Shown here in pieces: positions 54,202-63,432 of a stretch of 64,000 nucleotides of DNA (position 1 is the stretch's first letter; every line of letters begins with the position of its first letter). The DNA comes from CAVZBT01 sp963773605 (GTDB taxonomy: Bacteria; Acidobacteriota; UBA6911). A program made the translations under genes and the position numbers. The notes below the pieces were generated by a model. That model saw only the letters and a list, made by a program, of their open reading frames with translations, did not search any database and was not told where the DNA came from. The stretch spans positions 124,001 through 188,000 of the forward strand of contig CAVZBT010000007.1 in the NCBI GenBank assembly GCA_963773605.1, given 5' to 3'.

Positions 54202-54622
54202 GGCTCTTGGAATCTCCGTTGACGGCTGCGCTCTGCGCGGGCGCCGTTTCGACGTACTTCCGCAGACTCAGAATCAGTTCCGCCTCTCCCCGCGGCAGTT
54301 TCAGGCGCCTCGAGATATCGTCGACCGCGACACCGTTGCGGGCCAGCCGCAATACGCGGTGGCGCTTGTCGAGCGTGACCCCCGAGCTACGCGACGGCAC
54401 CGTCAACTCCTGGAGCTTCTCCTCCGTCTCGGCCAGGGTTTCGGAGAGTCTGCGATGGCTGCTCATGTGCGTATCGGCCATCTGGCAGATCGCTTCCGTG
54501 CACGTCTGCAGGTCGCGCTCCAGGCGGCGCAGGCGCCGTCTCCAGGCAAGGTGCAGTGCGACACAGGTGGCGGCCATGGCCAGCAAGGGGAGTGCAATCG
54601 GGCCGAGGTGCGTGATCGACAT
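54188..54622 (-). CDS. Membrane-anchored coiled-coil/HTH protein, DUF2802/DUF6115-like
   Basis: 144 residues: one N-terminal membrane helix (about 5-25), a coiled coil (about 28-75: LRRLERDLQTCTEAICQMAD), and a C-terminal helix-turn-helix-like segment VLRLARNGVAVDDISRRLKL followed by PRGEAELILSLRKYVE. The G-x-x-x-x-(E/D)I-x-x-L-x-(L/I)P-x-GE-x-ELIL-x-L pattern is that of small proteins encoded beside flagellar genes in many bacteria; their role is unknown. It overlaps the MshEN gene by 14 bases. Confidence 0.7.
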   Translation of the reverse strand: MSITHLGPIALPLLAMAATCVALHLAWRRRLRRLERDLQTCTEAICQMADTHMSSHRRLSETLAETEEKLQELTVPSRSSGVTLDKRHRVLRLARNGVAVDDISRRLKLPRGEAELILSLRKYVETAPAQSAAVNGDSKSHVQS

Positions 54623-54744
54623 AGCGTCTCCTCTATTCAGATCAATACAACGGGCGAGGCATAATGGACCAGCGCTTCACCCCCAAATTACGAGCGCGGC
54701 TTCCCGGACCACACCGGCAGCGGCTGATATCCCAACCGGCGCCA

Positions 54745-55044
54745 TCAGCCCAGCGACCTGATGCGGTCGGCGGTGCTTTCGACCTGGAGAATCCGGACCC
54801 CGTAATTACCGTCGACCATGACGACCTCGCCCGTGGCGATCGGTTTGTCGTTGACGATGACCGTAACGGGGTCGTTCACGGCTTTGCCCAGCTCGATGAC
54901 GGAGCCAACGCCGAGCTTCAGGACATCTTTGAGCTGCATCTCCGTGTCGCCGAACGAAACCACGATCGGCAGCTCGACATCGAGCAACAGATCCATGTTC
55001 CAGTTGGAGGCGGCGCCGGTTTCGGCCTGGTTCTCTGCACTCAT
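54745..55044 (-). CDS. fliN: Flagellar switch protein FliN
   Basis: 99 residues, the compact form: LLLDVELPIVVSFGDTEMQL, then KDVLKLGVGSVIELGKAVND and VTVIVNDKPIATGEVVMVDG with NYGVRIL. It forms the bottom of the C-ring with FliM, whose gene is 61 bases upstream. No CheC-like extension. Confidence 0.95.
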   Translation of the reverse strand: MSAENQAETGAASNWNMDLLLDVELPIVVSFGDTEMQLKDVLKLGVGSVIELGKAVNDPVTVIVNDKPIATGEVVMVDGNYGVRILQVESTADRIRSLG

Positions 55045-55105
55045 GGCAAACCCTCGTTATCGTGGCCGCCGCCGGCCCGGTGTCGCCGGGCCGACCGCCC
55101 ACAAA

Positions 55106-56082
55106 TTAGGTCGACAATTTCCGGAAGACTTCAAAGGCCCGCTTCCCCCGGTGGGGGACGATCCGGCCGAGAAATTTCGGCATGCCGCCGACCGACAGGA
55201 TCAGCGGATCGCCAACGCGGGCGTTGAGCCGCACGACATCTCCCACACCAAACTTCAGCAGGTCGTCCACGGTCATGCAGCTGTCGGAGAGTTCCCCGCT
55301 GACCCTGACCGCCGCCGGTTGCAGCAGGTTCAGGATACGCGGCGCCTCGCTCCCGGCGACCTTCTGGCGCCGGATATTCCATTGCTGGTCGAACTTGCTC
55401 CGGATCACCTTCAGCATCCTGGAGGGGATGCAGATGTTCATGGTGCCGGAGCTGTCGGTGAGCTTCACGTCGAGGTTGACCGCCACCACCGTCTCGCCCG
55501 GGGAAACGATCTGGAACATCTGCGGACTTCATCCCGGTCCCTTCGAGGGACAGCTCCAGATCCAGGATCGGCCGCCAGGCCTCCCGCAGGTCCTTCAGGG
55601 CCAGCTTCACCACGCCCCTCGATGATGTTCATCTCGATTTCGGTGAGATTGCGGTCGACAGCGCACGGGGTCCCTGGCCCGCCGAGCAGGATGTCGATCA
55701 TCGGGAAAACCAGCGACGGGTTCAGCTCGAGGGCGATGTTGCTGTCGAGCGGCCTCATCAGGACGCTGTTGAACAGGGTGGGATCCGGCAGGGTTTTCAG
55801 GAAGTCCGAGTAGGAGATCTGTTCGACGCGCACCAGCGTCACGTCCACAAAAGCCCGCAGATAGGCCGACAGCGACGACGCGAAGTTGCGGGCGAAGTAG
55901 TCGTGCAGCAGGTGCAGCGAGCGCATCTGGTCCTGCGAGATCCGGTCCGCGCGGCGGAAGTCGTAGCCGTTGATCTTGCGGTTGTCCTTGGGCGGCTCGG
56001 CAGCCGAGGCCAGGGGCAGCTCCTCAGTGGCCATCGCGGAGAAGAGGGCATTGATCTCGTCCTGGGAGAGAATCTTGTCCAT
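55106..56082 (-). CDS. fliM: Flagellar switch protein FliM, two frame breaks
   Basis: About 325 residues across frame changes near 55615 and 55525. The N-terminus has KILSQDEINALFSAM, the CheY-P-binding peptide. The CheC-like middle has YDFRRADRISQDQMRSLHLL, LVFPMIDILLGGPG and, after the first break, KLALKDLREAWRPILDLEL. The end has IRRQKVAGSEAPRILNLLQP then FLGRIVPHRGKRAFEVFRKL, a FliN-like C-terminal domain. It binds phospho-CheY to switch rotation, which implies a chemotaxis system elsewhere in the genome. Confidence 0.92.
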
Positions 56083-56098
56083 AGGGCGTTCCCGCTCG

Positions 56099-56866
56099 CT
56101 ACTCCTGGTCCTTGACCTTCCGCAGCTTCGTGCGCAGCCGCAGCATGGCCTTGGTGTGCAGTTGCGAAACGCGCGACTCGTTGACGCCGAGCACCTTGCC
56201 GATTTCCTTCATGGTGAGCTCGTCGTAGTAGTAGAGCGAAACCACCAGGCGTTCCTTTTTCGGCAGCAGGTCGATGGCGCCGCCGAGCAGGCCGCGGATC
56301 TCGGACTTGTGGAACAGGAAGAACGGGTCCATCTGCGGGGCGTCCGGGACATACTTGACCAGCGGCTCGCTGTTCCGGTCGTCGTCCTGCGGCGCAAGCT
56401 CCTGGAAGCTGCCGAGATTGAGCCCCTTGATCTGGTCTACCAGCTCGTAGAACTCCTCGTAGGAGATCTCCATCTCATCGCAGACTTCCTTGTCGGTCGC
56501 GGGACGCCCGAGGCGCTGCTCGAGGTCCCGGTAGACCTTCTCCAGGTCCTTGCTCTTCTTGCGCAGCGAGCGCGGCGCCCAGTCCAGGTTCCGGAGGCTG
56601 TCGAGGATGGCCCCCTTGATCCTCAGCTCGGCGTAGGTCTTGAACTTCACGCCGCGGGACGGATCGAATTTCTCGATCGCGTCCAGCAGACCCAGGACGC
56701 CGGCACTGACCAGGTCGTTCAGTTCGACGTGGGACGGGAGCTTAGTCGAGATACGCTGGGCGATGTACTTGATCTGCGACAGGTGATCCAGGATAAGCTG
56801 CTCGCGTTCGGCCTCCCGCGGAACGGGGGCTTCGTAGACTCTCGCTTGGCGTGCCAACTCTTGCAT
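56099..56866 (-). CDS. fliA: Flagellar sigma factor sigma-28 (FliA)
   Basis: 255 residues from the ATG at 56866 (AGGA upstream; an ATG at 56938 would add 24 poorly conserved residues). Region 2: HLSQIKYIAQRISTKLPSHV then LNDLVSAGVLGLLDAIEKFD. Region 3: WAPRSLRKKSKDLEKVYRDL. Region 4: LLPKKERLVVSLYYYDELTM then KEIGKVLGVNESRVSQLHTK. It directs RNA polymerase to late flagellar promoters such as those at 37646 and 38860, and is restrained by FlgM. The flhA-flhF-flhG-fliA order is common outside enterics. Confidence 0.95.
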   Translation of the reverse strand: MQELARQARVYEAPVPREAEREQLILDHLSQIKYIAQRISTKLPSHVELNDLVSAGVLGLLDAIEKFDPSRGVKFKTYAELRIKGAILDSLRNLDWAPRSLRKKSKDLEKVYRDLEQRLGRPATDKEVCDEMEISYEEFYELVDQIKGLNLGSFQELAPQDDDRNSEPLVKYVPDAPQMDPFFLFHKSEIRGLLGGAIDLLPKKERLVVSLYYYDELTMKEIGKVLGVNESRVSQLHTKAMLRLRTKLRKVKDQE

Positions 56867-56977
56867 ATGGGATCCTCGTACACGCAGGTGAGGCCGAGGG
56901 ACGGCGCTTTCCTGCAGGCTATTCGATGTGCTTTCCATCCTTTTTCCCGGATGCGGCTACGGGTCGCTCGTTCGAGC

Positions 56978-57886
56978 TCAATTGACCCAATCGTTGAGAA
57001 GCTTTTCCCACACGAGACTGTCGTCCGACGGCAACGACGACTCCTGCCGGGCGACCGTCCGCGCGAGGACTCGGAAACAACGGCTGGCAGGGGCGTTCGG
57101 GTAGCGCTGGCTCACCAGCACCTGGCTCCGCACAGCCTGGGGCACGTGGGGATCGCGCTCGATGTGCCCGAGGTACTCAACCTCCCGGTTGAGAAATCGT
57201 TTCACGACCGAGTTGATCTGCCGGAAAACATCCCTGGCCTCGTCCTCGTGCTGGACGGAGTTGATGAGGACGCGGACCGGTTTTTGCGGCTGTTCGGCAA
57301 GGATGATCTTGATGACCGCGTACGCGTCGACGATGGCGGTCGGCTCGGGATCGCTCACGACGACCACTTCGTGGGCCGAGCGCAGAAAATGAGTGACGTT
57401 GCGGGAAATCCCCGCCGCCGTGTCGATGATGAAGAAGTCGGTGTCCCGGTCGAAATCGGCGAAGCTCTCGACCAGGTGGTTTCTCTGGCCGACGGTCAGT
57501 TCGGACAGACGCTGCAACCCGGAACTGGCCGGGATGACCCGGAAGCCGTTGGGGGCGTCCACGATGATTTCAGACAGGCTCTTGTTGCCGAAGAGGACGT
57601 GTCCCAGGTGAAACCGCGGGGTCAGGCCCAGCAGCACGTCGAGATTCGCCAACCCGAAATCCGCGTCCAGCACGACGACCTTCTTGCCCATCTCGGCCAG
57701 GTTCGCCGCCAGGTTCGCCACCACGTTGGTCTTCCCGACCCCGCCTTTGCCGCTGGTCACGGCAATGATCCGTGTCCCGGTCTGCCGCTCGGCCGGGGCA
57801 GTCGCTCCTCGTCCCGATGCGCGTTCCAGAGTCTCCGCCTGGTGGGTGACGCGATTTGAACACTCCAGCTTCCTCGGTTTTTCCAC
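56978..57886 (-). CDS. flhG: FlhG/FleN (YlxH) MinD-like ATPase
   Basis: 302 residues from GTG at 57886, with GGAG seven bases upstream; the frame stays open further but without family residues. It has IAVTSGKGGVGKTNVVANLA, then MGKKVVVLDADFGLANLDVL and IIDTAAGISRNVTHFLRSAH followed by VSDPEPTAIVDAYAVIKI. FlhG stimulates the GTPase FlhF and limits flagellar number and position. It follows flhF by 14 bases. Confidence 0.93.
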   Translation of the reverse strand: MEKPRKLECSNRVTHQAETLERASGRGATAPAERQTGTRIIAVTSGKGGVGKTNVVANLAANLAEMGKKVVVLDADFGLANLDVLLGLTPRFHLGHVLFGNKSLSEIIVDAPNGFRVIPASSGLQRLSELTVGQRNHLVESFADFDRDTDFFIIDTAAGISRNVTHFLRSAHEVVVVSDPEPTAIVDAYAVIKIILAEQPQKPVRVLINSVQHEDEARDVFRQINSVVKRFLNREVEYLGHIERDPHVPQAVRSQVLVSQRYPNAPASRCFRVLARTVARQESSLPSDDSLVWEKLLNDWVN

Positions 57887-57900
57887 TTGGGGGCTCCGTG

Positions 57901-59022
57901 TCAGACTTCGTTCAGGACGATGTCGAGGATACGTTCCTTCGGGAGGACATGAATGTCCTCGGGTACCCGCTGGCCATTGGTGTAGTACGACAGAGGCATC
58001 CCGGTCCGGACGAGCTCGTTGAAGACCGGGCCGCACGTGGCCGTTTCGTCGAGCTTGGTAAACAGGAGATGGTCCGGCCGGCAGGGGGCGAAGCGCTCCA
58101 CGATCTCTTCCAGGTCGGTCGCCCGGGTCGTGGCGCTCAGAACCAGGTGCCGCTCCATGTCCAGCGCGCCGTCCGCCAGACACGCCAGCGCCCCTATGGC
58201 GGCGCTGTCCCTGGGTCCCCGGCCGGTCGTGTCGACAGAACATAGTCGCGCCGGGACTGCTCCTCCACGGCCGCCCTGCAGACCGGCGAGGTCTCGCACG
58301 AAACGGAACGGGACCCCGATCAGGGAGGCGTAGGTCCGCAGCTGGTCGACCGCACCGATGCGGTAGCCGTCGAGCGTCACGAGAACGACGTTCCTTTTCA
58401 TCTGCAGCGCCAGGCGCGCCGCAAGCTTCGCGATCGTCGTCGTCTTGCCGACGCCCGTCGGCCCGATGAACGCGACGATGCGCTTGTGCGGGAGACCCTC
58501 GTCGGACGTGCGCGCGATCAACCCTCCTGCGACGGAGTTGACGGCCGTGACCAGCGAGGGGCGATGGTGCCGCTGCCGTCCGTCGAGCATCCGGACCGAC
58601 TGCTGGACGAGCCTGCGGGCGAGCCAGCCGTGCACACCGGCCGTCACGAGATCCCGGTACAGCACGGCCGCGGCGCTGGTGCGCTGCCGGGCCGCGGGCC
58701 GTTCGGGATCGGCCGGCGCGGGCGCTTTGCGCATCGAGGCGGGTGTGTACAGGACCGGCGCGCCGTCCGACGGCGCGCCGTCGAGTTCGTCCGCGCCCGC
58801 TGAGGTACGCGCATCGGCAACGCGGGGCCTTTCCGCAGGACCACCGTAAAACTCCGACCCCTCGCGGCCATCGACCGCGGCCACCACTTCGACCGTGGAG
58901 GCAATTCCGGACCGGCACGGCTTCTCTTTGGTGGAGAGCAGCAGGGCATCCGGGCCGAGTTCGGCCTTGATGTCCCGCAACGCCTCAGCCATCGTCTGGG
59001 CGTAGAAAGTCTTGATTCTCAT
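57901..59022 (-). CDS. flhF: Signal-recognition-type GTPase FlhF
   Basis: 373 residues. N-terminal B domain MRIKTFYAQTMAEALRDIKA with LGPDALLLSTKE. An Ala/Pro-rich linker follows, then an N domain, then the G domain with GPTGVGKTTTIAKLAARLAL, LVTLDGYRIGAVDQLRTYAS, DTTGRGPRD and LLFTKLDETATCGPVFNELV. The DTTGRGPRD box has Thr where DTAGR is usual, a small deviation. It places the first flagellar components at a pole. Only one base separates it from the flhA stop. Confidence 0.92.
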   Translation of the reverse strand: MRIKTFYAQTMAEALRDIKAELGPDALLLSTKEKPCRSGIASTVEVVAAVDGREGSEFYGGPAERPRVADARTSAGADELDGAPSDGAPVLYTPASMRKAPAPADPERPAARQRTSAAAVLYRDLVTAGVHGWLARRLVQQSVRMLDGRQRHHRPSLVTAVNSVAGGLIARTSDEGLPHKRIVAFIGPTGVGKTTTIAKLAARLALQMKRNVVLVTLDGYRIGAVDQLRTYASLIGVPFRFVRDLAGLQGGRGGAVPARLCSVDTTGRGPRDSAAIGALACLADGALDMERHLVLSATTRATDLEEIVERFAPCRPDHLLFTKLDETATCGPVFNELVRTGMPLSYYTNGQRVPEDIHVLPKERILDIVLNEV

Positions 59023-59023
59023 C

Positions 59024-61109
59024 CTAGCTCACCATTCCCACGGAAAGGACACGGACGTTCGGCGGTATTTCGCTGTGCGACAGGATCGCCACACCCGGCA
59101 TATAGCGTTCGAGCAGCTGCCGCACATACATCCGGACATTCGGCGAGCAGAGGATCACCGGGTTGGCCGCACCGGCCGCGGACTCGAGGGTGCGCCGGAA
59201 CCGGCTCATGATGTCTTTGGCCTGCCGAGGTTCCAGCGCCAGATAGGCACCCTGGTCGGTGTGCACCACGCCGTCGTTAACGGCCTTCTCCAGCTCCGGG
59301 CTGACCGTGAACACGGGCAGTTCGCCGCTCTCGTTCTGGTAGGGTCTGCAGATGGACCGTGCCAGGGCCTGGCGGCAGTACTCCGTCAGCACGCCGATGT
59401 TCTTCGTGTAGGAGCCGTAATCGGCCAGGGTCTCCAGAATCGAGACCACGTCCCGGATGCTGACCCGCTCCTTGAGCAGGTTCTGCAGGACCTTCTGCAC
59501 TTCGCCGATCGACAGCACCTTCGGGACCAGCTCCTCGACCACCTTCGGGTGAGTCTCCGCGACCGTGTCGAGCAGGCTCTTGGTTTCCTGGCGTCCGAGC
59601 AGTTCGTGGGCGTGCGACTTGATGATCTCGGTCACGTGCGTGGCCAGCACCGTCGTGGGGTCGACCACCGTGTAGCCGGCCAGCTGCGCCCGTTCCCGCT
59701 CGCTGGACTTGATCCAGCGCGCCGGCAGGCCGAAGGCCGGTTCCCGCGTGGCCACGCCGCCGAGTTCCTCACGGGCGGTTCCCGGATTGATCGCCAGCAG
59801 GTGTTCCTGGAACAGTTCGCCGCGCGCGATCTCGACGCCCTTCAGCAGAATCGAGTACTCCTTCGCGCTCAGCTGCAGGTTGTCGGTGATGTGCACCGGC
59901 GGCACGACCAGGCCCATGTCGAGCGCGATCTGCCGGCGGATGGATTTGATGCGGTCGAGGAAATCGCCCCCCTGGCTCGCATCGACAAAACGGATCAGCC
60001 CGTAGCCGACCTCGACTCCCAGCAGATCCACCTTGAGCAGCGCCTCGATCTTTTCCTTGGGCTTGTCGGCTTCGGCGCGTTCGGCCTTGTGCTTTTCCGT
60101 CAGCAGGCCGTTCCCCTTCGCGCAGGCGCCTGCGTGCGCACCGCCATGATCCCGGTCAGCGCCGCCAGGAGGAAGAACGGCAGGGCCGGGGAGGCCGGGA
60201 ACCAGGCCGAAGAAGAACAGGAAGCCCGAACCGATGGCGATCGGGATGTGATTCTTGAACAGCTGGTTCGCGACGTCGTCGCCCAGGTTCGACTTCCGAG
60301 GCGGCGCGGGTCGTGATGATGCCGCCCGCGACCGAGATCAGCAGCGACGGGATCGCCGTCACCAGTCCGTCCCCGATGGTCAGCATCGTGAAGCGCTTCG
60401 CCGCCTCCGCCAGCTCCATGTCGAACTGGAAGACGCCGATCAGGAAGCCGCCGACGATGTTGATGGTCAGGATAAGCATGCTGGCAATGGCGTCGCGGCT
60501 CGTGAACCGGATCGCGCCGTCCATCGCCCCGTAGAACTCGGCCTCCTTGGAGACCGTTTCGCGGCGCGCGCGCGCCTCGTGCTCGTTGATCAGGCCGGCG
60601 TTCAGATCCGCGTCGATGGCCATCTGCTTGCCGGGCATCGCGTCCAGGGTGAACCGGGCGGTGACTTCCGAAATGCGGACGGCGCCATGGTTGATGACGA
60701 TGAACTGAATGCCTATGAGGACCAGGAAAACGACGATGCCGACGAAGTAGTTGCCGCCGACGACGAACTGGCCGAACGACTGGATCACCCTCCCCGCCGC
60801 ATCTTCGCCTTCGGAACCGTGCAGCAGGATCAGACGCGTGGACGCCACGTTCAGGGCGAGGCGGAACAGGGTGACGATGAGGAGCAGTGATGGGAACACC
60901 GAGAAGTGCACCGGCTGCAGGATGTACATCGAGACCAGCAGGATGATGATCGACAGCGTGATGTTCAGGCTGATCAGGAGATCCATCACCATGGTGGGCA
61001 TGGGCAGCACCATGACGACCAGGATTCCCATCACTGCCACGGGAATAATCAGATGGACCTTGCCGAGGATCTGGGCGGGGTCGGGAGTGGCACTCTCTGC
61101 AACGCTCAT
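59024..61109 (-). CDS. flhA: Flagellar export gate protein FlhA, two or more frame breaks
   Basis: About 695 residues from the ATG at 61109, with AGGAAG upstream. It is read across frame changes near 60300 and 60100-60140. The N-terminal eight-helix membrane part (IIPVAVMGILVVMVLPMPTM, FVVGGNYFVGIVVFLVLIGI, the conserved DAMPGKQMAIDADLNAGLIN and GAMDGAIRFTSRDAIAS) is followed by the cytoplasmic export domain (LLGVEVGYGLIRFVDASQGG, PARWIKSSERERAQLAGYTV, DPTTVLATHVTEIIKSHAHE, VLTEYCRQALARSICRPYQN). It is the central gate and proton-driven engine of flagellar type III secretion. Confidence 0.95.
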
Positions 61110-61270
61110 CGAACTTCCTCGATCTCCTGACGGTTGTCTGCTGTTCGGGAAGGAATAACGCAATTGGTATGCCACTCTGTCGGAGGGTGCGGTTGACGCG
61201 GCGGCGGGTTTCTGCCGACGGGTGGCCGGGGGAAAAGCGGCGGCGCGGCGGGGCGGGTGAGGCTGAATTC

Positions 61271-62341
61271 CTACCGCCGCCAGGCGTCGCGGGCCTTGTA
61301 AATATATGCCAGGATTTCAGCTACGGCTTTGTACAGGCTGGCGGGAATCGTGTCTCCGACCTCGACGGTTTTATAGAGCGTCTGGGCCAGCGGTTTGTTC
61401 TCGACCGTCGGAATGTCATGCTCTCGTGCCAACTCTTTTATCTTGAGCGCCAAAAATCCGACACCCTTGGCGACCACCTTGGGAGCTTCCATCGAGTCCA
61501 TCTTGTAGGACAGCGCCACGGCATAGTGCGTGGGGTTGGTGATGACCACGTCGGCCTTCGGTACGTCCGCCATCATCCTCTTGCGGGCCATGTCGCGCTG
61601 GATGCGTCGTATGCGGCCCTTCGTGAGCGGGTCCCCTTCCATCTCCTTGAACTCTTCCTTGACCTCCTGCTTGGTCATTTTCAGCTGTTCCAGAAACCGG
61701 TATTTCTCGAAGGCATAGTCGAAACCCGCCAGGATCACGAGGAACACCGCGACCCGGAACAGCACCTCGTAGCTGATCACGCCGGTCCAGTACATCAGCT
61801 GGCGCACATCCATCAGGACCAGGCGGGGAAAGAGGGTCAGATGTTGTGAGATCACCTGATAACTAATTATTGACACTATTGCCAGGACGAACAGGCTCTT
61901 GATGAGTTGGACCGTTCCGTGTTTGGAAAAAACGCGTGCCAGCCCGTTGCTCGGGTTGAGCTTCTCGAAGCGGAACGCCAGGGCATGCGCCGACAGGGTC
62001 AGGCCGCCACCCTGCACGAGATTCGAAAGCACGCTGATGGCAATCGCCGCCCCCATGACCGGTGCGGTGGCCAATGCCATATGGGTCATGATCTGCCGCC
62101 CCAGACCGTTGAGATAGGAAATGGAAAGCTCCGACGGAACTCTGAGCCGGAGCAGGTCCCGCATCTCCACTCCCAACGTGCCCACCAGCGATTGCGCCGA
62201 GTACGACAGCACCAGGAGGCCGCCCAGCAGGACGAAAGCAGCCGGCACTTCCTTGCTGCGCGCCACCTGCCCCTTCTCGCGCGCCTTCTGGAGCCGTCTT
62301 TGGGTAGGCCTTTCGGTCCTGTTGTCTTTGCCGCCTGCCAT
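61271..62341 (-). CDS. flhB: Flagellar export protein FlhB
   Basis: 356 residues, intact. It has RTERPTQRRLQKAREKGQVA, four membrane helices (about 32-210), then MTKQEVKEEFKEMEGDPLTK and the self-cleaving NPTHYAVALSY (cut between Asn and Pro). The C-terminal fragment is VVAKGVGFLALKIKELAREH then IPTVENKPLAQTLYKTVEVG. It switches export from rod/hook to filament substrates. It starts six bases after fliR. Confidence 0.95.
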   Translation of the reverse strand: MAGGKDNRTERPTQRRLQKAREKGQVARSKEVPAAFVLLGGLLVLSYSAQSLVGTLGVEMRDLLRLRVPSELSISYLNGLGRQIMTHMALATAPVMGAAIAISVLSNLVQGGGLTLSAHALAFRFEKLNPSNGLARVFSKHGTVQLIKSLFVLAIVSIISYQVISQHLTLFPRLVLMDVRQLMYWTGVISYEVLFRVAVFLVILAGFDYAFEKYRFLEQLKMTKQEVKEEFKEMEGDPLTKGRIRRIQRDMARKRMMADVPKADVVITNPTHYAVALSYKMDSMEAPKVVAKGVGFLALKIKELAREHDIPTVENKPLAQTLYKTVEVGDTIPASLYKAVAEILAYIYKARDAWRR

Positions 62342-62347
62342 GAGTTT

Positions 62348-63128
62348 CTATGCCATTTTGTGCACGAGGGCGAACAGCTCACGATACAACGACGCGTAGT
62401 ACTCACCCAGGAGTTGGGGCAGGAAAGTAGAAGGACAGGCTGAGGCAGACAAAGCCGACCAGCAATTTGACCGGCATGCCGACGATAAGGATATTGACCT
62501 GGGGGGCCACCCGGCCGATGATCCCGAGCACGATGTCCGTGAGCACCGTAACCGCAATCACCGGGGCGGCGATCTGTACCCCCGCAGATAACACCTGAGA
62601 CGACAGGCGCACGAGCTCGAGCACCAGCGGGCCCTGCAGCTTCAATCCTGTGACCGGGACATAGCCAAAGCTGTCGCTGACGGCCATGAAGAACCAGTGG
62701 TGCCCGTTGATCAGGAGAAAGAGGATAAGCCCGATGAAGTTCTGCAAGAAGGAGATCACCGACATTTCGACTTCGCTCTGCGGGTCGATGAGGTTGATGA
62801 TTGAAAACCCCAGTTGGAAGGCGATGATCTGCCCCGCCAGCTGCAGGGCGGCAAAGATAAACAGGGCGGCCAGCCCGAGCACCAGCCCGAATACCGCCTC
62901 CCCGGCGGCCATGCCGACCGCAGAGCGGAGGGTGAGTTCCGCCGGCAGACGCCCCAGCGGCAGGGCGGGGACGAGAGCCATCGTCGCCACCAGCGTGAGC
63001 ACGACCCGCACCTGGTACGGGATCGAGTGGCTGCTGAAGAAAGGGGCGAACACCATGATGCCTGCGACCCGGAACAGGACGACGGCGAACCGGACCACTT
63101 CGGCACTGGAGAAGGAAATAGGATCCAT
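62348..63128 (-). CDS. fliR: Flagellar export gate protein FliR, one frame break near the C-terminus
   Basis: About 260 residues. Six hydrophobic segments start with VVRFAVVLFRVAGIMVFAPF. It has IAFQLGFSIINLIDPQSEVE, then LNFIGLILFLLING-like FLQNFIGLILFLLINGHHWF, and ILIVGMPVKLLVGFVCLSLS. The first frame stops at 62403. One base after a TTT run near 62425 the normal end LPQLLGEYYASLYREL continues to the stop at 62348. It is a core component of the export gate, encoded between fliQ and flhB. Confidence 0.93.
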
Positions 63129-63147
63129 ACCGCAGCACGCGGCCAGT

Positions 63148-63417
63148 CTAGCGCGCGAAGCGCTCGAGATGGCCCAGCAGCCCTGCGGTGTATGAGGTCA
63201 TGATGCTCATGGTCCAGGGGAACAGGAGCAGGAAGGCCAGGAACACCGCGATCATACGGGGGACGAACGAAAGGGTCATGTCCTGAATCGACGTGACCAC
63301 CTGCGCGATGCTGACGAACAGCCCGATCACAAGGGAGACGACCAGCAGCGGCCCGCTCACCATGAGGGTGATCTGCAGGGTGTCCTTGGCCAGTTTCAAA
63401 ACCATGTCCTGCGACAT
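63148..63417 (-). CDS. fliQ: Flagellar export gate protein FliQ
   Basis: 89 residues from the ATG at 63417, with GGAGG nine bases upstream. It has the family's two-helix hairpin: LKLAKDTLQITLMVSGPLLV then LVIGLFVSIAQVVTSIQDMT and FVPRMIAVFLAFLLLFPWTM. It assembles with FliP and FliR in the periplasm-facing export gate, and its gene lies between them. Confidence 0.95.
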   Translation of the reverse strand: MSQDMVLKLAKDTLQITLMVSGPLLVVSLVIGLFVSIAQVVTSIQDMTLSFVPRMIAVFLAFLLLFPWTMSIMTSYTAGLLGHLERFAR

Positions 63418-63432
63418 GCGGCGCATCCTCCG

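Noticed and set aside
55970..57859. 629-codon rightward open frame opposite fliA and flhG
   Set aside because: Antisense shadow of two unmistakable genes, with no domain pattern or ribosome-binding site.
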